64,000 bases of DNA from Bernardetia sp. ABR2-2B. GTDB lineage: Bacteria; Bacteroidota; Bacteroidia; Cytophagales; Bernardetiaceae. The first letter of the stretch is position 1; every line of letters begins with the position of its first letter. The notes under the pieces were generated by a model, which saw only the letters and a program-made list of their open reading frames with translations, had not been told where the DNA came from and did no database searches. The DNA is taken from contig NZ_CP147020.1 in NCBI RefSeq assembly GCF_037126435.1, positions 4,849,001 through 4,913,000 on the forward strand, given 5' to 3'. Of this stretch, positions 35,694-43,581 are shown piece by piece. A program made the position numbers and the translations under genes.

Positions 35694-37226
35694 ATGTATG
35701 GTTCATCTTCCTCTTCTCGTTCGCCTTTCTCTCAACTAGATTGGATGACAATTTTATTGTTTTTTGGTCTTCTCACTTGGGGCTGGATTAGTATCTACGC
35801 AGCCATTTATGATGCTGAAAAAACGTATTCTATAACAGAGTTTTTATTCAAGACCAATGCAGGAAAACAAATCGTGTGGATTGGACTGGCTACGGTTCTT
35901 GCCTTCGTTCTGACCCTCTTAGATGTTCGGCTTTTTGCTTCCTTCTCTCCCTTTTTTTATATCATTACGATGGCTTTGCTAGTCGGGGTTTTGCTTTTTG
36001 GTAGAGAAATAGCAGGTTCTAAGTCGTGGTTTGATTTTGGGGGAATCCGTTTCCAACCTGCCGAACTTGCCAAAGTAGGAACGGCTCTGATGATAGCCTT
36101 TTTCTTAGGAAATAAACGTGTTAGTGCCGAAAAATGGAAGTATATCGGCATTCTGATGGTCATTATTGGTATTCCTGCTGTCCTTACCATCTTACAAGGC
36201 GATACAGGTTCTGCAATGGTTTTTGCTAGTTTTTTCATCGTTTTTTATCGTGAAGGTTTGCCTTCTTTCATTATGGTAATTGGTCTTTCAGCGATTATAC
36301 TTTTGGTGGCTACGCTCGTTATGCTTTCGGATTTATGGGGATTGATGCAACGGATTATCGTGGCAGGAGGAACTATTCTACTTTTTATTCAGCTTATAGA
36401 CTTTTTTAGGAGACGAGCCGAAGACCGTCCGAAGTGGTTTGTTTTTATGATAGAAATAGGTTTGAATGTGGCACTACTAACAATGCCTTGGTGGCTTCCT
36501 GTGCAAGAGTATCAATCAGAAGATATTGCGCTTGTCAAATCTGAATCTTTCAAAGAAAATTTGATGTGGTTAGCAGGAATTTTTGGAATATGGCTATTAA
36601 TTAAAGGAATTTTTTCGGTTACGGTAGATAAAAAATACAAACCTATTTGGCTTACTGGCTTTATCGTAATGGCTACTGTGGCTATCGTGGGAGGATTAGA
36701 CTTTTTTGTGAAAGATGTTTTGAAAGAATATCAGCGCAAAAGATTAGAAGTTTTGGTCGACCCAACACAAGGAAAACAAGATTTTGGATGGCAAGTTTAT
36801 AACTCAAAAAGTGCCATTAGTTCTGGAGGACTCACAGGAAAAGGATTCTTAGAAGGAACACATACAAAACTAAATTACGTACCCGACCAAAGCACCGACT
36901 TTATTTATTGTACTATCGGAGAAGAACAAGGCTGGGTAGGAAGTTTTGGCGTTTTGGTGCTTTTTGTCTTGCTATTTTTTAGGCTTATTCACGTAGCAGA
37001 ACGGCAAAAATCAAAATTTTCTAGGGTGTACGCTTATGGTGTAGTTTCTATTTTATTTTATCATTTTGTTGTAAATATTGGAATGACCATTGGACTTTTT
37101 CCTGTAATTGGTATTCCGTTGCCGTTTTTTAGTTATGGAGGTTCGTCGCTTTGGGGTTTTACGTTATTGCTTTTTATTCTGGTAAAATTAGATATGCACC
37201 GTAAAACAGAAGTGAAAATAGATTAA
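35694..37226 (+). CDS. rodA: RodA (SEDS family) with an enlarged central region
   Basis: A 510-residue inner-membrane protein of the SEDS family that polymerises glycan strands during cell elongation. The N-terminal helices carry GREIAGSKSWFDFGGIRFQPAEL (a longer family block, here ~105-127, with the conserved FQPAEL). The C-terminus holds QSTDFIYCTIGEEQGWVGS and PFFSYGGSSLWG, both classical SEDS motifs. Typical RodA is ~370-420 aa. Here ~100 extra residues (~235-345) include additional hydrophobic helices between the conserved halves (MIEIGLNVALLTMPWWL; LMWLAGIFGIWLLIKGIF; LTGFIVMATVAIVGGL). No PBP2 or mre genes are adjacent. The RodA choice over FtsW is based on the absence of division genes and is not certain. 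Confidence 0.9.
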   Translation: MYGSSSSSRSPFSQLDWMTILLFFGLLTWGWISIYAAIYDAEKTYSITEFLFKTNAGKQIVWIGLATVLAFVLTLLDVRLFASFSPFFYIITMALLVGVLLFGREIAGSKSWFDFGGIRFQPAELAKVGTALMIAFFLGNKRVSAEKWKYIGILMVIIGIPAVLTILQGDTGSAMVFASFFIVFYREGLPSFIMVIGLSAIILLVATLVMLSDLWGLMQRIIVAGGTILLFIQLIDFFRRRAEDRPKWFVFMIEIGLNVALLTMPWWLPVQEYQSEDIALVKSESFKENLMWLAGIFGIWLLIKGIFSVTVDKKYKPIWLTGFIVMATVAIVGGLDFFVKDVLKEYQRKRLEVLVDPTQGKQDFGWQVYNSKSAISSGGLTGKGFLEGTHTKLNYVPDQSTDFIYCTIGEEQGWVGSFGVLVLFVLLFFRLIHVAERQKSKFSRVYAYGVVSILFYHFVVNIGMTIGLFPVIGIPLPFFSYGGSSLWGFTLLLFILVKLDMHRKTEVKID

Positions 37227-37254
37227 ATCAGTTACCAGTCATCAGTTATCAATA
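37227..37254. repeat. Heptamer array, ATCAGTT family, abutting the rodA stop codon
   Basis: Units ATCAGTT ACCAGTC ATCAGTT ATCAATA directly after the rodA stop codon. It is the reverse complement type of the array before rsmE. A small palindrome AAAGAC-TT-GTCTTT follows at ~37260. Confidence 0.75.
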
Positions 37255-37309
37255 GAACAAAAGACTTGTCTTTAAGCGAGTAGTAATCAGTTGTAATTTC
37301 AATTAAGAT

Positions 37310-37819
37310 ATGAATAAAATATCCACAAAAACATATAAAAATACGTTTAGTAAAGCTAATTTCTATATTATTGAAATTGATAATAAGTCATTGGAAGATA
37401 TTATACTAGAAAGCCAAACTGATATTGCTAGAGGTTTAGTTCCTACTCTTTTGAATTGGTTAGATAATCCTCTTGAACAGAAGGTTGTGTGGGAGCGTAC
37501 ATTACCATCGATAAATGAAAAATTAAACCTTCCTATATTAATGTGTTCTGAAGATATAGACTTGTGGTGTACATTAATTATAGTTGAAGTTGAAGTAAAA
37601 GGAAATTTTGTGTACTGGAATAAATTTGGGATAGAAAATTCTGATGCCGTAACTCCTCAAGAAATTGGCAAGAGTATTAATTGGTTTTTAAGCTCCCCAA
37701 GTTTTGTTTTTGATAAAAATAACTACATTAATGTTTTAGATGAATTTAGGCTTAGGTTAGATGAAAATATAGACTATACTCCTAAACATAAAGAAATGGT
37801 AGAAGACTATAAACTGTAA
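37310..37819 (+). CDS. Hypothetical protein
   Basis: A 169-residue soluble protein with no signal peptide. It seems alpha/beta (KANFYIIEIDNKSLEDIILES; DLWCTLIIVEVEVKGNFVYWNKFG; EIGKSINWFLSSPSFVFDKNNY). The size, Trp and acidic content recall immunity or SMI1-like small proteins, but I see no diagnostic motif and no toxin gene nearby, so I do not assign a family. It lies between rodA and a glycosyltransferase gene on the same strand; both intergenic gaps contain heptamer arrays. Confidence 0.65.
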   Translation: MNKISTKTYKNTFSKANFYIIEIDNKSLEDIILESQTDIARGLVPTLLNWLDNPLEQKVVWERTLPSINEKLNLPILMCSEDIDLWCTLIIVEVEVKGNFVYWNKFGIENSDAVTPQEIGKSINWFLSSPSFVFDKNNYINVLDEFRLRLDENIDYTPKHKEMVEDYKL

Positions 37820-37830
37820 GCTTTATCTTA

Positions 37831-37858
37831 CCATTTATCACTAACCATTTATCACTAA
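37831..37858. repeat. Heptamer array, alternating CCATTTA and TCACTAA, before a start codon
   Basis: Four consecutive units: CCATTTA TCACTAA CCATTTA TCACTAA, ending 5 bp before the TTG start of the glycosyltransferase gene. Confidence 0.75.
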
Positions 37859-37863
37859 AAAAA

Positions 37864-38652
37864 TTGAAATTAAGTATTATTACCGTTGTCCGAAATGCAA
37901 AAGAATTATTTTCTCAAACCTTTGAATCTGTCAAAAATCAAACGTATCAAAACATAGAATATATAGTCATTGATGGAAATTCTACTGATGGAACAAAACA
38001 ACTCATTGAAGAAAATCAAGAGTTTATTACGACTTGGATAAGCGAAAAAGACAAAAGTCTTTATGATGCAATGAATAAAGGTTTGAAACTCAGTACAGGC
38101 GATTTTGTGTGGTTTCTACACGCAGGAGATACTATTCCAACTCCTCAAACAGTAGAAGATTTGATAAAATCAATTCTTTATAAAAATAAATCTGAAAGTC
38201 AAAGTGAAATAGAAGATATAGATTTTATTTATGGAAAAGTGAAAATCAAACAGTTGGATAACTCTTTTACAGATTATCATAAAATTGCTCCCACAGAAAA
38301 GGAATTAGCCAAAAAAGGCTACAAAAATTTCTTAGAAGGAATGGTAATTTGTCATCAAGCAATGTTTGTTCGTAGAGAAATTGCGCCTTTGTATGATTTG
38401 GATTTTAGATTAGCTGGAGATATAGATTGGTCTATTCGGCTTTTTAAAGAAATAGAAAAGCGTAAAAATAATAAGCAAGAGGTTAGAGTAAGACAATCAG
38501 AAATAATAGTTGCTCATTTTTTGGCAGGAGGAATCTCAACTTCACAAAAGAAAAAATCACTCAAAGAGCGTTTCAAAATATTTCAAAAGCATATCGGATT
38601 CGTAGGAGCAATTTGGCAGCATTTTGTTATTTTTGGAAAGCGAATTTTTTAG
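37864..38652 (+). CDS. Family 2 glycosyltransferase
   Basis: A 262-residue GT-A-fold glycosyltransferase, likely acting on a lipid-linked or envelope glycan at the cytoplasmic face. The start MKLSIITVVRNAKELFSQT with IEYIVIDGNSTDGTKQLIEE is typical of GT2. The acidic metal-binding turn seems to be the HAGDT region (~85-89). RLAGDIDWSIRLF (~178-190) corresponds to the conserved E/D-x-x-x-W acceptor region. The start codon is TTG. Its stop codon is only 14 bp before the first of four tandem paralogous genes, suggesting a common transcript. Donor and acceptor sugars are unknown. Confidence 0.88.
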   Translation: MKLSIITVVRNAKELFSQTFESVKNQTYQNIEYIVIDGNSTDGTKQLIEENQEFITTWISEKDKSLYDAMNKGLKLSTGDFVWFLHAGDTIPTPQTVEDLIKSILYKNKSESQSEIEDIDFIYGKVKIKQLDNSFTDYHKIAPTEKELAKKGYKNFLEGMVICHQAMFVRREIAPLYDLDFRLAGDIDWSIRLFKEIEKRKNNKQEVRVRQSEIIVAHFLAGGISTSQKKKSLKERFKIFQKHIGFVGAIWQHFVIFGKRIF

Positions 38653-38666
38653 CAAATTCTTTCATT

Positions 38667-39359
38667 ATGAATTATTCATCAAAAGAAGTTTCATCTGCTA
38701 TCGGTATTTTATTATTGATGGGTATAATTATCTTTACAGTTTATATTAATCTTCCTACTAAAAAAGAAGTAGAAGACTTGTCAGAAATAGAAGAGAAAAT
38801 AGATTTTAATTCTTTTACTGAACATGATTTAGCTCAACTTTGGGCATTAGAGTATCTAAATACAGATTCTTTAACTATTGATAATACAAAAAAAAGAACA
38901 TACATAAAAATTGATAAAAATCTACATTATTCTTTAGTAAAAGATTCTACTTTTAATGGGTTATTAGATTTTAAAGAAAAACAGATTAAAGATTTTTATA
39001 AAGTAGAAACAAATATAGACGAAGATACGATAGTTAATTATGGAGTAATAAGTTTCAGAAATATGGATTATAAATATGGTGCAATGAAACTTGACGCTGT
39101 TGAAATAAGTTCTATAAATGGTTTACAAACTAATTCTGCCAAGTTGTTAGGAATAGGAAGACTAATTTTAAAATATCAAATTCAATCGATTAGTACAGAA
39201 TCAATATATGGTGATTTTACTCGTATTACATTGAAAGATGGTAGAGAAATATTTTTAATAAAACCAAATGCAAAAATTGAAACAGAGTATCAAAAAGTTA
39301 TTGAAAGTACAGAACTTTTGAATGACAGCACAAGATTAATGCTGCCTTGGAACGAATAA
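38667..39359 (+). CDS. Tandem paralogue 1 of a membrane-anchored family, unknown
   Basis: A 230-residue protein with one N-terminal transmembrane segment (AIGILLLMGIIIFTVYINLP) and an extracytoplasmic domain. It is the first of four consecutive paralogues (38667-41363). Shared landmarks are a FT...LxxLWALExL block after the linker, then LILKYQIQSISTES, YGDFTRITLKDGREIFLIK and LLNDSTRLMLP at the C-terminus. I recognise no family. I start it at the ATG 38667, in line with the other three; the frame is open to 38613, but that part overlaps the glycosyltransferase gene. The last strands (KDGREIFLI) resemble an LRV/PepSY-like or DUF4837-like beta-rich module, which I cannot confirm. Confidence 0.75.
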   Translation: MNYSSKEVSSAIGILLLMGIIIFTVYINLPTKKEVEDLSEIEEKIDFNSFTEHDLAQLWALEYLNTDSLTIDNTKKRTYIKIDKNLHYSLVKDSTFNGLLDFKEKQIKDFYKVETNIDEDTIVNYGVISFRNMDYKYGAMKLDAVEISSINGLQTNSAKLLGIGRLILKYQIQSISTESIYGDFTRITLKDGREIFLIKPNAKIETEYQKVIESTELLNDSTRLMLPWNE

Positions 39360-39369
39360 AAAATAAAAT

Positions 39370-40017
39370 ATGCCACAAAATCAATCATCAAATAAACTTT
39401 CATCGCTTATTGGATTTCTTTTACTGATTGGAATCATCGGTTTTACTATTTTTACAAACATTCCTATCAAAGAAGTAGAAAAGGAATTTAAACCATTTAC
39501 TCAAAATGAATTAGATAATTTTTGGGAGTTAGATAGTATCGAAACTAAGGCAGGTAGAGCAATACAGCGAGAAAGAAAATATTCCATACATTTTGAAAAA
39601 AAAATAAAAATAAATTGGGATACTATTAAGTTTAAAATCGAAACAGAAAAAGATACAACGACAGTAATCCGTCCTAATGACAGTACCTATTATTTGGGGA
39701 CAATACTATTCAAATCTAAAGTTCATAGAGAAAAGGCTAAGCCTTTACTATTTCAAAAGTTTAGACTAGAATATTATAAATCTGAAAAAGATTCTTTGTT
39801 TTTAAAGCGTTTAGGTAAAATATTCCTAAAATATCAAATCAGTTATATTACTACTCGCTCTGATTATGGGAACTTTACCACTATTAAATTAAAAGATGGA
39901 AGAAAAATCTTTTTATTAAAAAAAGATTCTGAAATAGTAGAAGGCTACAAAGAATTACTGGAAAGTGCAGAATATTTAAATGACAGTACAAGAATTATTT
40001 TTCCATCACACAAATAA
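39370..40017 (+). CDS. Tandem paralogue 2 of the same family
   Basis: A 215-residue paralogue starting MPQNQSSNKLSSLIGF, 10 bp after paralogue 1. It has the N-terminal anchor helix, the FTQNELDNFWELDSIET block, and C-terminal IFLKYQISYITTRS, YGNFTTIKLKDGRKIFLLK and YLNDSTRIIFP. The leader AAATAAAATATGCCACAAAA is shared almost exactly with paralogues 3 and 4, which supports descent by tandem duplication. Likely exported and anchored in the inner membrane. Role unknown. Confidence 0.75.
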   Translation: MPQNQSSNKLSSLIGFLLLIGIIGFTIFTNIPIKEVEKEFKPFTQNELDNFWELDSIETKAGRAIQRERKYSIHFEKKIKINWDTIKFKIETEKDTTTVIRPNDSTYYLGTILFKSKVHREKAKPLLFQKFRLEYYKSEKDSLFLKRLGKIFLKYQISYITTRSDYGNFTTIKLKDGRKIFLLKKDSEIVEGYKELLESAEYLNDSTRIIFPSHK

Positions 40018-40020
40018 AAT

Positions 40021-40722
40021 ATGCCACAAAACCCAACATCAAATAAATTTTCTTCGCTTATTGGAATAACACTTCTTTTCTTAGTTATTGCTTTTACTGT
40101 TTTTATAAATTTCTTTGTTGAAGAACCAATAGAAGAAATAGTAGAGGAAGAAGCAATAACAGAAATAGAAGAACCCGAATTTAGTATTTTAGATTCTGCT
40201 GACTTGGCAAACCTTTGGAAATTAGAAAAATTACAAACAGATTCTATAAACTTTCATTATGAGAAGCTAAGAAAGCATATTCAAATCAATAAAAACTTTG
40301 GTTATATAACTGCTGAACTTATTAATAACTCCAACAACTTAGAACCTAATACGAAAAGACGTTTACAAGAAGCATACAATAACTTCGACCAAGATAAGGT
40401 TATTATCAATTATGGAATGTTAGATTTTGAATATTCTTACCCTACAAGCTATACTACTAAACTTGAAGAGTTCGATATCAAAGAATCTGACTCTAGTTAT
40501 TATTATCAGCTTAAAGAGATTGGAATGTTGTTTTTAAAGTATCAGATAAAATCTATTTTTACCGAATCAAAGGCAGGAGATTTTACTAAAATTGAATTAA
40601 AAGATGGAAGACAGTTATTTTTGATAAGACAAAATGCAGAAATAAAAACGGAGTATTCCAAAAAACTCATCGAAAGAGCAGAGTTTATAAATGACAGTAC
40701 GAAAGTAATTTATCCTTATTAG
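40021..40722 (+). CDS. Tandem paralogue 3 of the same family
   Basis: A 233-residue paralogue starting MPQNPTSNKFSSLIGI, 3 bp after paralogue 2. A very acidic linker (EEPIEEIVEEEAITEIEEPE, ~35-54) follows the membrane helix. The C-terminal motifs are LFLKYQIKSIFTES, AGDFTKIELKDGRQLFLIR and FINDSTKVIYP. Same likely topology as its neighbours; unknown function. Confidence 0.75.
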   Translation: MPQNPTSNKFSSLIGITLLFLVIAFTVFINFFVEEPIEEIVEEEAITEIEEPEFSILDSADLANLWKLEKLQTDSINFHYEKLRKHIQINKNFGYITAELINNSNNLEPNTKRRLQEAYNNFDQDKVIINYGMLDFEYSYPTSYTTKLEEFDIKESDSSYYYQLKEIGMLFLKYQIKSIFTESKAGDFTKIELKDGRQLFLIRQNAEIKTEYSKKLIERAEFINDSTKVIYPY

Positions 40723-40730
40723 AATAAAAT

Positions 40731-41363
40731 ATGCCACAAAATCAATTTACAAATAAAATTTCTGCTTTTATTGGAATAGCTTTATTACTTGGAATCATTG
40801 CTTTTACTATTTTTATAAATTTCTATCAAAAGAATACTATAAAAGAAATAAAAAAGGAGAAATTTAAAAAAAGAAGAAATCAACCATTTGCTCCAAACGA
40901 GTTACTAAAATTTTGGGAATTAGAAGGGCTAAGAGCTGATAAAATAGCACTAAGAACTAAAAAGCAATCTAATATATACATTAGTATTAGTAAAACAATA
41001 CACTCTTTAGAATCTGATTCGTCAAAAGATAGTCTTTTTATTCATTACGGTGCGGTTCGATTCAGTACGATAAATAGTGGTGAGAATGATGAAGAACTGA
41101 CAGACTTTAAGATAACAATTATAAATGATACATATCTTGACTTAGTTCAGCGAATAGGTAATTTATTTATTGATTACCAAATACATTCTGTTTCCATTCT
41201 GCCAAAAAGCAATTATTCTACCTGTATTAATTTGAAAGACAGTTCAAAGGTATTCTTGATAAAAGGTAATAAGAAAATAGAGAATAGCTATTATAAGGAA
41301 TTTGTAAAAGAAGCAAGATTTCTGAATGATAGTACAAAATTATATTTGCCTAAATCAAAATAG
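40731..41363 (+). CDS. Tandem paralogue 4 of the same family, most diverged
   Basis: A 210-residue paralogue starting MPQNQFTNKISAFIGI, 8 bp after paralogue 3. The anchor helix and the FAPNELLKFWELEGL block are kept. The C-terminal block is more diverged (LFIDYQIHSVSILP; the YGDF element is replaced by NYST; INLKDSSKVFLIK; FLNDSTKLYLP). The linker is Lys-rich, unlike the acidic linker of paralogue 3, so the pair might differ in partner charge. Function unknown. Confidence 0.72.
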   Translation: MPQNQFTNKISAFIGIALLLGIIAFTIFINFYQKNTIKEIKKEKFKKRRNQPFAPNELLKFWELEGLRADKIALRTKKQSNIYISISKTIHSLESDSSKDSLFIHYGAVRFSTINSGENDEELTDFKITIINDTYLDLVQRIGNLFIDYQIHSVSILPKSNYSTCINLKDSSKVFLIKGNKKIENSYYKEFVKEARFLNDSTKLYLPKSK

Positions 41364-41446
41364 AAATTAGTTTTCCCTTTTTAAGGAATTGAAATTAAAT
41401 AGCACACTTATTTTAAATAGTAAGTTGTTGATATTCAATGTATTAT

Positions 41447-41488
41447 ATTCGTAATTCGTAATCTTTAATTCGTAATCTTTCCTAATCA
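41447..41488. repeat. Heptamer array, ATTCGTA family
   Basis: Units ATTCGTA ATTCGTA ATCTTTA ATTCGTA ATCTTTC CTAATCA. The last unit is the heptamer that forms the array at 34551. Its reverse complement has the same unit order as 43338-43365. It lies ~90 bp before the carboxyltransferase gene. Confidence 0.75.
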
Positions 41489-41579
41489 AAACTTTCTATT
41501 GTAAAATAGCAAATAAATCGTTTTTTTTGTAGAACCTAAAAAAAGAAAAAAGTAAAACCTAGCATACACAACACAAACT

Positions 41580-43301
41580 ATGGCAGATAACTCAAAAGAA
41601 AAAAGCAAAGACAAAAAAGCTAACACTACGCATAGTAGTCCTTCCAAGTCTGAAAAAGAAAATATACAGCTCAATATCAATGAAGATGCGAATAAACAAC
41701 TTCTTATTCAGCTTCAAGGAAAACTAGACAAAGTAAAACTAGGTGGAGGGCAAAAAAAGATAGACAAACACAAATCTAAAGGAAAACTAACAGCTAGGGA
41801 ACGCATAAATTACCTTTTAGATAAAGACGAAGAAGGAAATACGACTTATTTTAATGAAATCGGAGCTTTTGTGGGTGATGATATGTACAACGAGTGGGGA
41901 GGTTGTCCGTCAGGTGGTGTAGTTACTGGTATGGGACATGTAAGTGGAAGACTTTGCGTAATTGTGGCAAATGATGCGACTGTAAAAGCTGGAGCGTGGT
42001 TTCCAATTACAGGAAAAAAGAATTTGAGAGCGCAAGAAATAGCCATGGAGAACCGTATTCCTATTATTTATTTGGTAGATAGTGCAGGAATATTTTTACC
42101 ATTGCAAGATGAAATTTTTGCAGATAAAGAGCATTTTGGTAGAGTTTTTAGAAATAATGCTCACATGTCAGCCGAAGGAATCGTTCAAGTTTCTGCTATT
42201 ATGGGAAGCTGTGTGGCAGGTGGCGCATATTTGCCGATTATGTCTGACGAGGCTTTGATTGTAGAGGGAACAGGTTCAGTATTTTTGGCAGGTCCTTATC
42301 TTGTAAAGTCTGCCATAGGCGAAGATATAGACCAAGAAACATTGGGTGGAGCTTCTACGCATTGCGAAATTTCAGGAGTAACAGACAATAAATATCCAAA
42401 TGACGAAGCATGTCTTGATGCCATTCGTAATATTATGGATAAAATTGGAGAGCCTGATAGTGCAGGTTTTAATCGTTCAGAGCCAAAACTTCCTACCAAA
42501 AGTATGGAAGAAATTTACAGACTTTTACCTGCTGACCGTACCAAGCCGTATGATATGCGAGATATTATCGAAAGAATTGTAGATGATTCTGATTTTGAGG
42601 AGTATAAAAAAGATTATGGCAAAACTATCTTGTGTGGACATGCAAGAATAGATGGTTGGTCAGTTGGAATAGTAGCCAACCAGAGAACGATTTTGAAAAG
42701 TGGCAAAAAAGAAATGCAAATGGGTGGAGTTGTTTATTCTGACTCTGCTGATAAAGCTGCTCGTTTTATAATGACGTGTAACCAAAAGAAAATTCCACTT
42801 TTATTTTTGCACGATGTTACTGGTTTTATGGTTGGAAGCCGTTCCGAACACGGAGGAATCATTAAAGATGGTGCAAAGCTCGTCTCTGCAATGGCAAATA
42901 GTGTCGTTCCTAAGTTCACTATCGTAGTAGGTAATTCGTATGGCGCAGGAAATTATGCCATGTGTGGAAAAGCGTATGATCCTCGTTTGATGTTAGCTTT
43001 TCCAACAGCAAAAATAGCTGTTATGAGTGGTGCTTCGGCTGCAAAAACGCTTTTACAGATAAAAGTAGGTTCTGAAAAAGCAAAAGGAAGAGAAGTTTCA
43101 AAAGAAGACGAAGAAAAATTATTAGCAGAAATTACGGCGAGTTATGAAAAGCAAACCACTCCTTATTATGCTGCTGCACGTCTTTGGATTGATGCGATTA
43201 TTGACCCAATGGAAACTCGTCAGATTATTTCAATGGGAATTGAAGCTGCTAATCAAGCACCAATTACAAAGCGTTATAATGTAGGTGCAATTCAGACCTA
43301 G
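41580..43301 (+). CDS. Acyl-CoA carboxylase beta subunit (methylcrotonyl-CoA carboxylase-like)
   Basis: A 573-residue biotin-dependent carboxyltransferase subunit. The first ~35 residues are a Lys/Ser-rich extension. The N-domain holds YLVDSAGIFLPLQDEIFADK, HFGRVFRNNAHMSAEGI, IMGSCVAGGAYLPIMSDE and VFLAGPYLVKSAIGEDID. The C-domain has FLHDVTGFMVGS and VVGNSYGAGNYAM. The 'PLQDE-F-D' and 'GSC-AGGAY-P-MSDE' pattern is that of methylcrotonyl-CoA carboxylase beta, with propionyl- or geranyl-CoA carboxylase the alternatives. It would transfer CO2 from biotin to an acyl-CoA, for example in leucine breakdown. The biotin carboxylase/carrier subunit is not in this neighbourhood. Confidence 0.9.
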   Translation: MADNSKEKSKDKKANTTHSSPSKSEKENIQLNINEDANKQLLIQLQGKLDKVKLGGGQKKIDKHKSKGKLTARERINYLLDKDEEGNTTYFNEIGAFVGDDMYNEWGGCPSGGVVTGMGHVSGRLCVIVANDATVKAGAWFPITGKKNLRAQEIAMENRIPIIYLVDSAGIFLPLQDEIFADKEHFGRVFRNNAHMSAEGIVQVSAIMGSCVAGGAYLPIMSDEALIVEGTGSVFLAGPYLVKSAIGEDIDQETLGGASTHCEISGVTDNKYPNDEACLDAIRNIMDKIGEPDSAGFNRSEPKLPTKSMEEIYRLLPADRTKPYDMRDIIERIVDDSDFEEYKKDYGKTILCGHARIDGWSVGIVANQRTILKSGKKEMQMGGVVYSDSADKAARFIMTCNQKKIPLLFLHDVTGFMVGSRSEHGGIIKDGAKLVSAMANSVVPKFTIVVGNSYGAGNYAMCGKAYDPRLMLAFPTAKIAVMSGASAAKTLLQIKVGSEKAKGREVSKEDEEKLLAEITASYEKQTTPYYAAARLWIDAIIDPMETRQIISMGIEAANQAPITKRYNVGAIQT

Positions 43302-43302
43302 A

Positions 43303-43386
43303 AATCAGTTACTAGTTATCAGTAAGTAGGGAACAATTACGAATTAAAGATTACGAATTACGAATTAAACTTCTGACTACTAGTTA
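43303..43386. repeat. Composite heptamer array, ATCAGT and TACGAAT families
   Basis: About twelve consecutive 7-bp units starting 1 bp after the carboxyltransferase stop codon. First come AATCAGT TACTAGT TATCAGT AAGTAGG GAACAAT, then TACGAAT TAAAGAT TACGAAT TACGAAT TAAACTT CTGACTA CTAGTTA. It is the longest array in the window and joins two heptamer families in one phase. Confidence 0.8.
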
Positions 43387-43445
43387 ATTATATAATTAAA
43401 AGTATCAATTTATTTAATTTCTATTCCTAGTAGCCAGTTAAATAC

Positions 43446-43481
43446 AAAAGTCAATCATTTTTATAATGATTGACTTTTTTT
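43446..43481 (+). terminator. Rho-independent terminator
   Basis: A perfect 14-bp stem containing AGTCAATCATT and its complement, a 5-nt loop and a T-run. It lies 145 bp after the carboxyltransferase stop codon, beyond the heptamer array. Confidence 0.8.
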
Positions 43482-43537
43482 GTGACGTACACTTTAATGT
43501 GAGAGTGTCTATTCTATTGTTATTCGTATTTGTTGCC

Positions 43538-43571
43538 GTTGTTGATGTTTTAGCGAAGCGACACCAACAAC
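43538..43571. repeat. Dispersed palindrome GTTGTTGATGT...ACACCAACAAC, copy 2
   Basis: An 11-bp inverted repeat with one mismatch and loop TTTAGCGAAGCG, nearly identical to the loop at 6783-6794. It lies 11 bp after the stop codon of the minus-strand gene ending at 43582. Confidence 0.75.
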
Positions 43572-43581
43572 TAAATTGATT

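Noticed and set aside
38613-38666. Upstream start for the first tandem paralogue, overlapping the glycosyltransferase gene
   Set aside because: The other three paralogues start just before the membrane helix; the ATG at 38667 gives the same arrangement.
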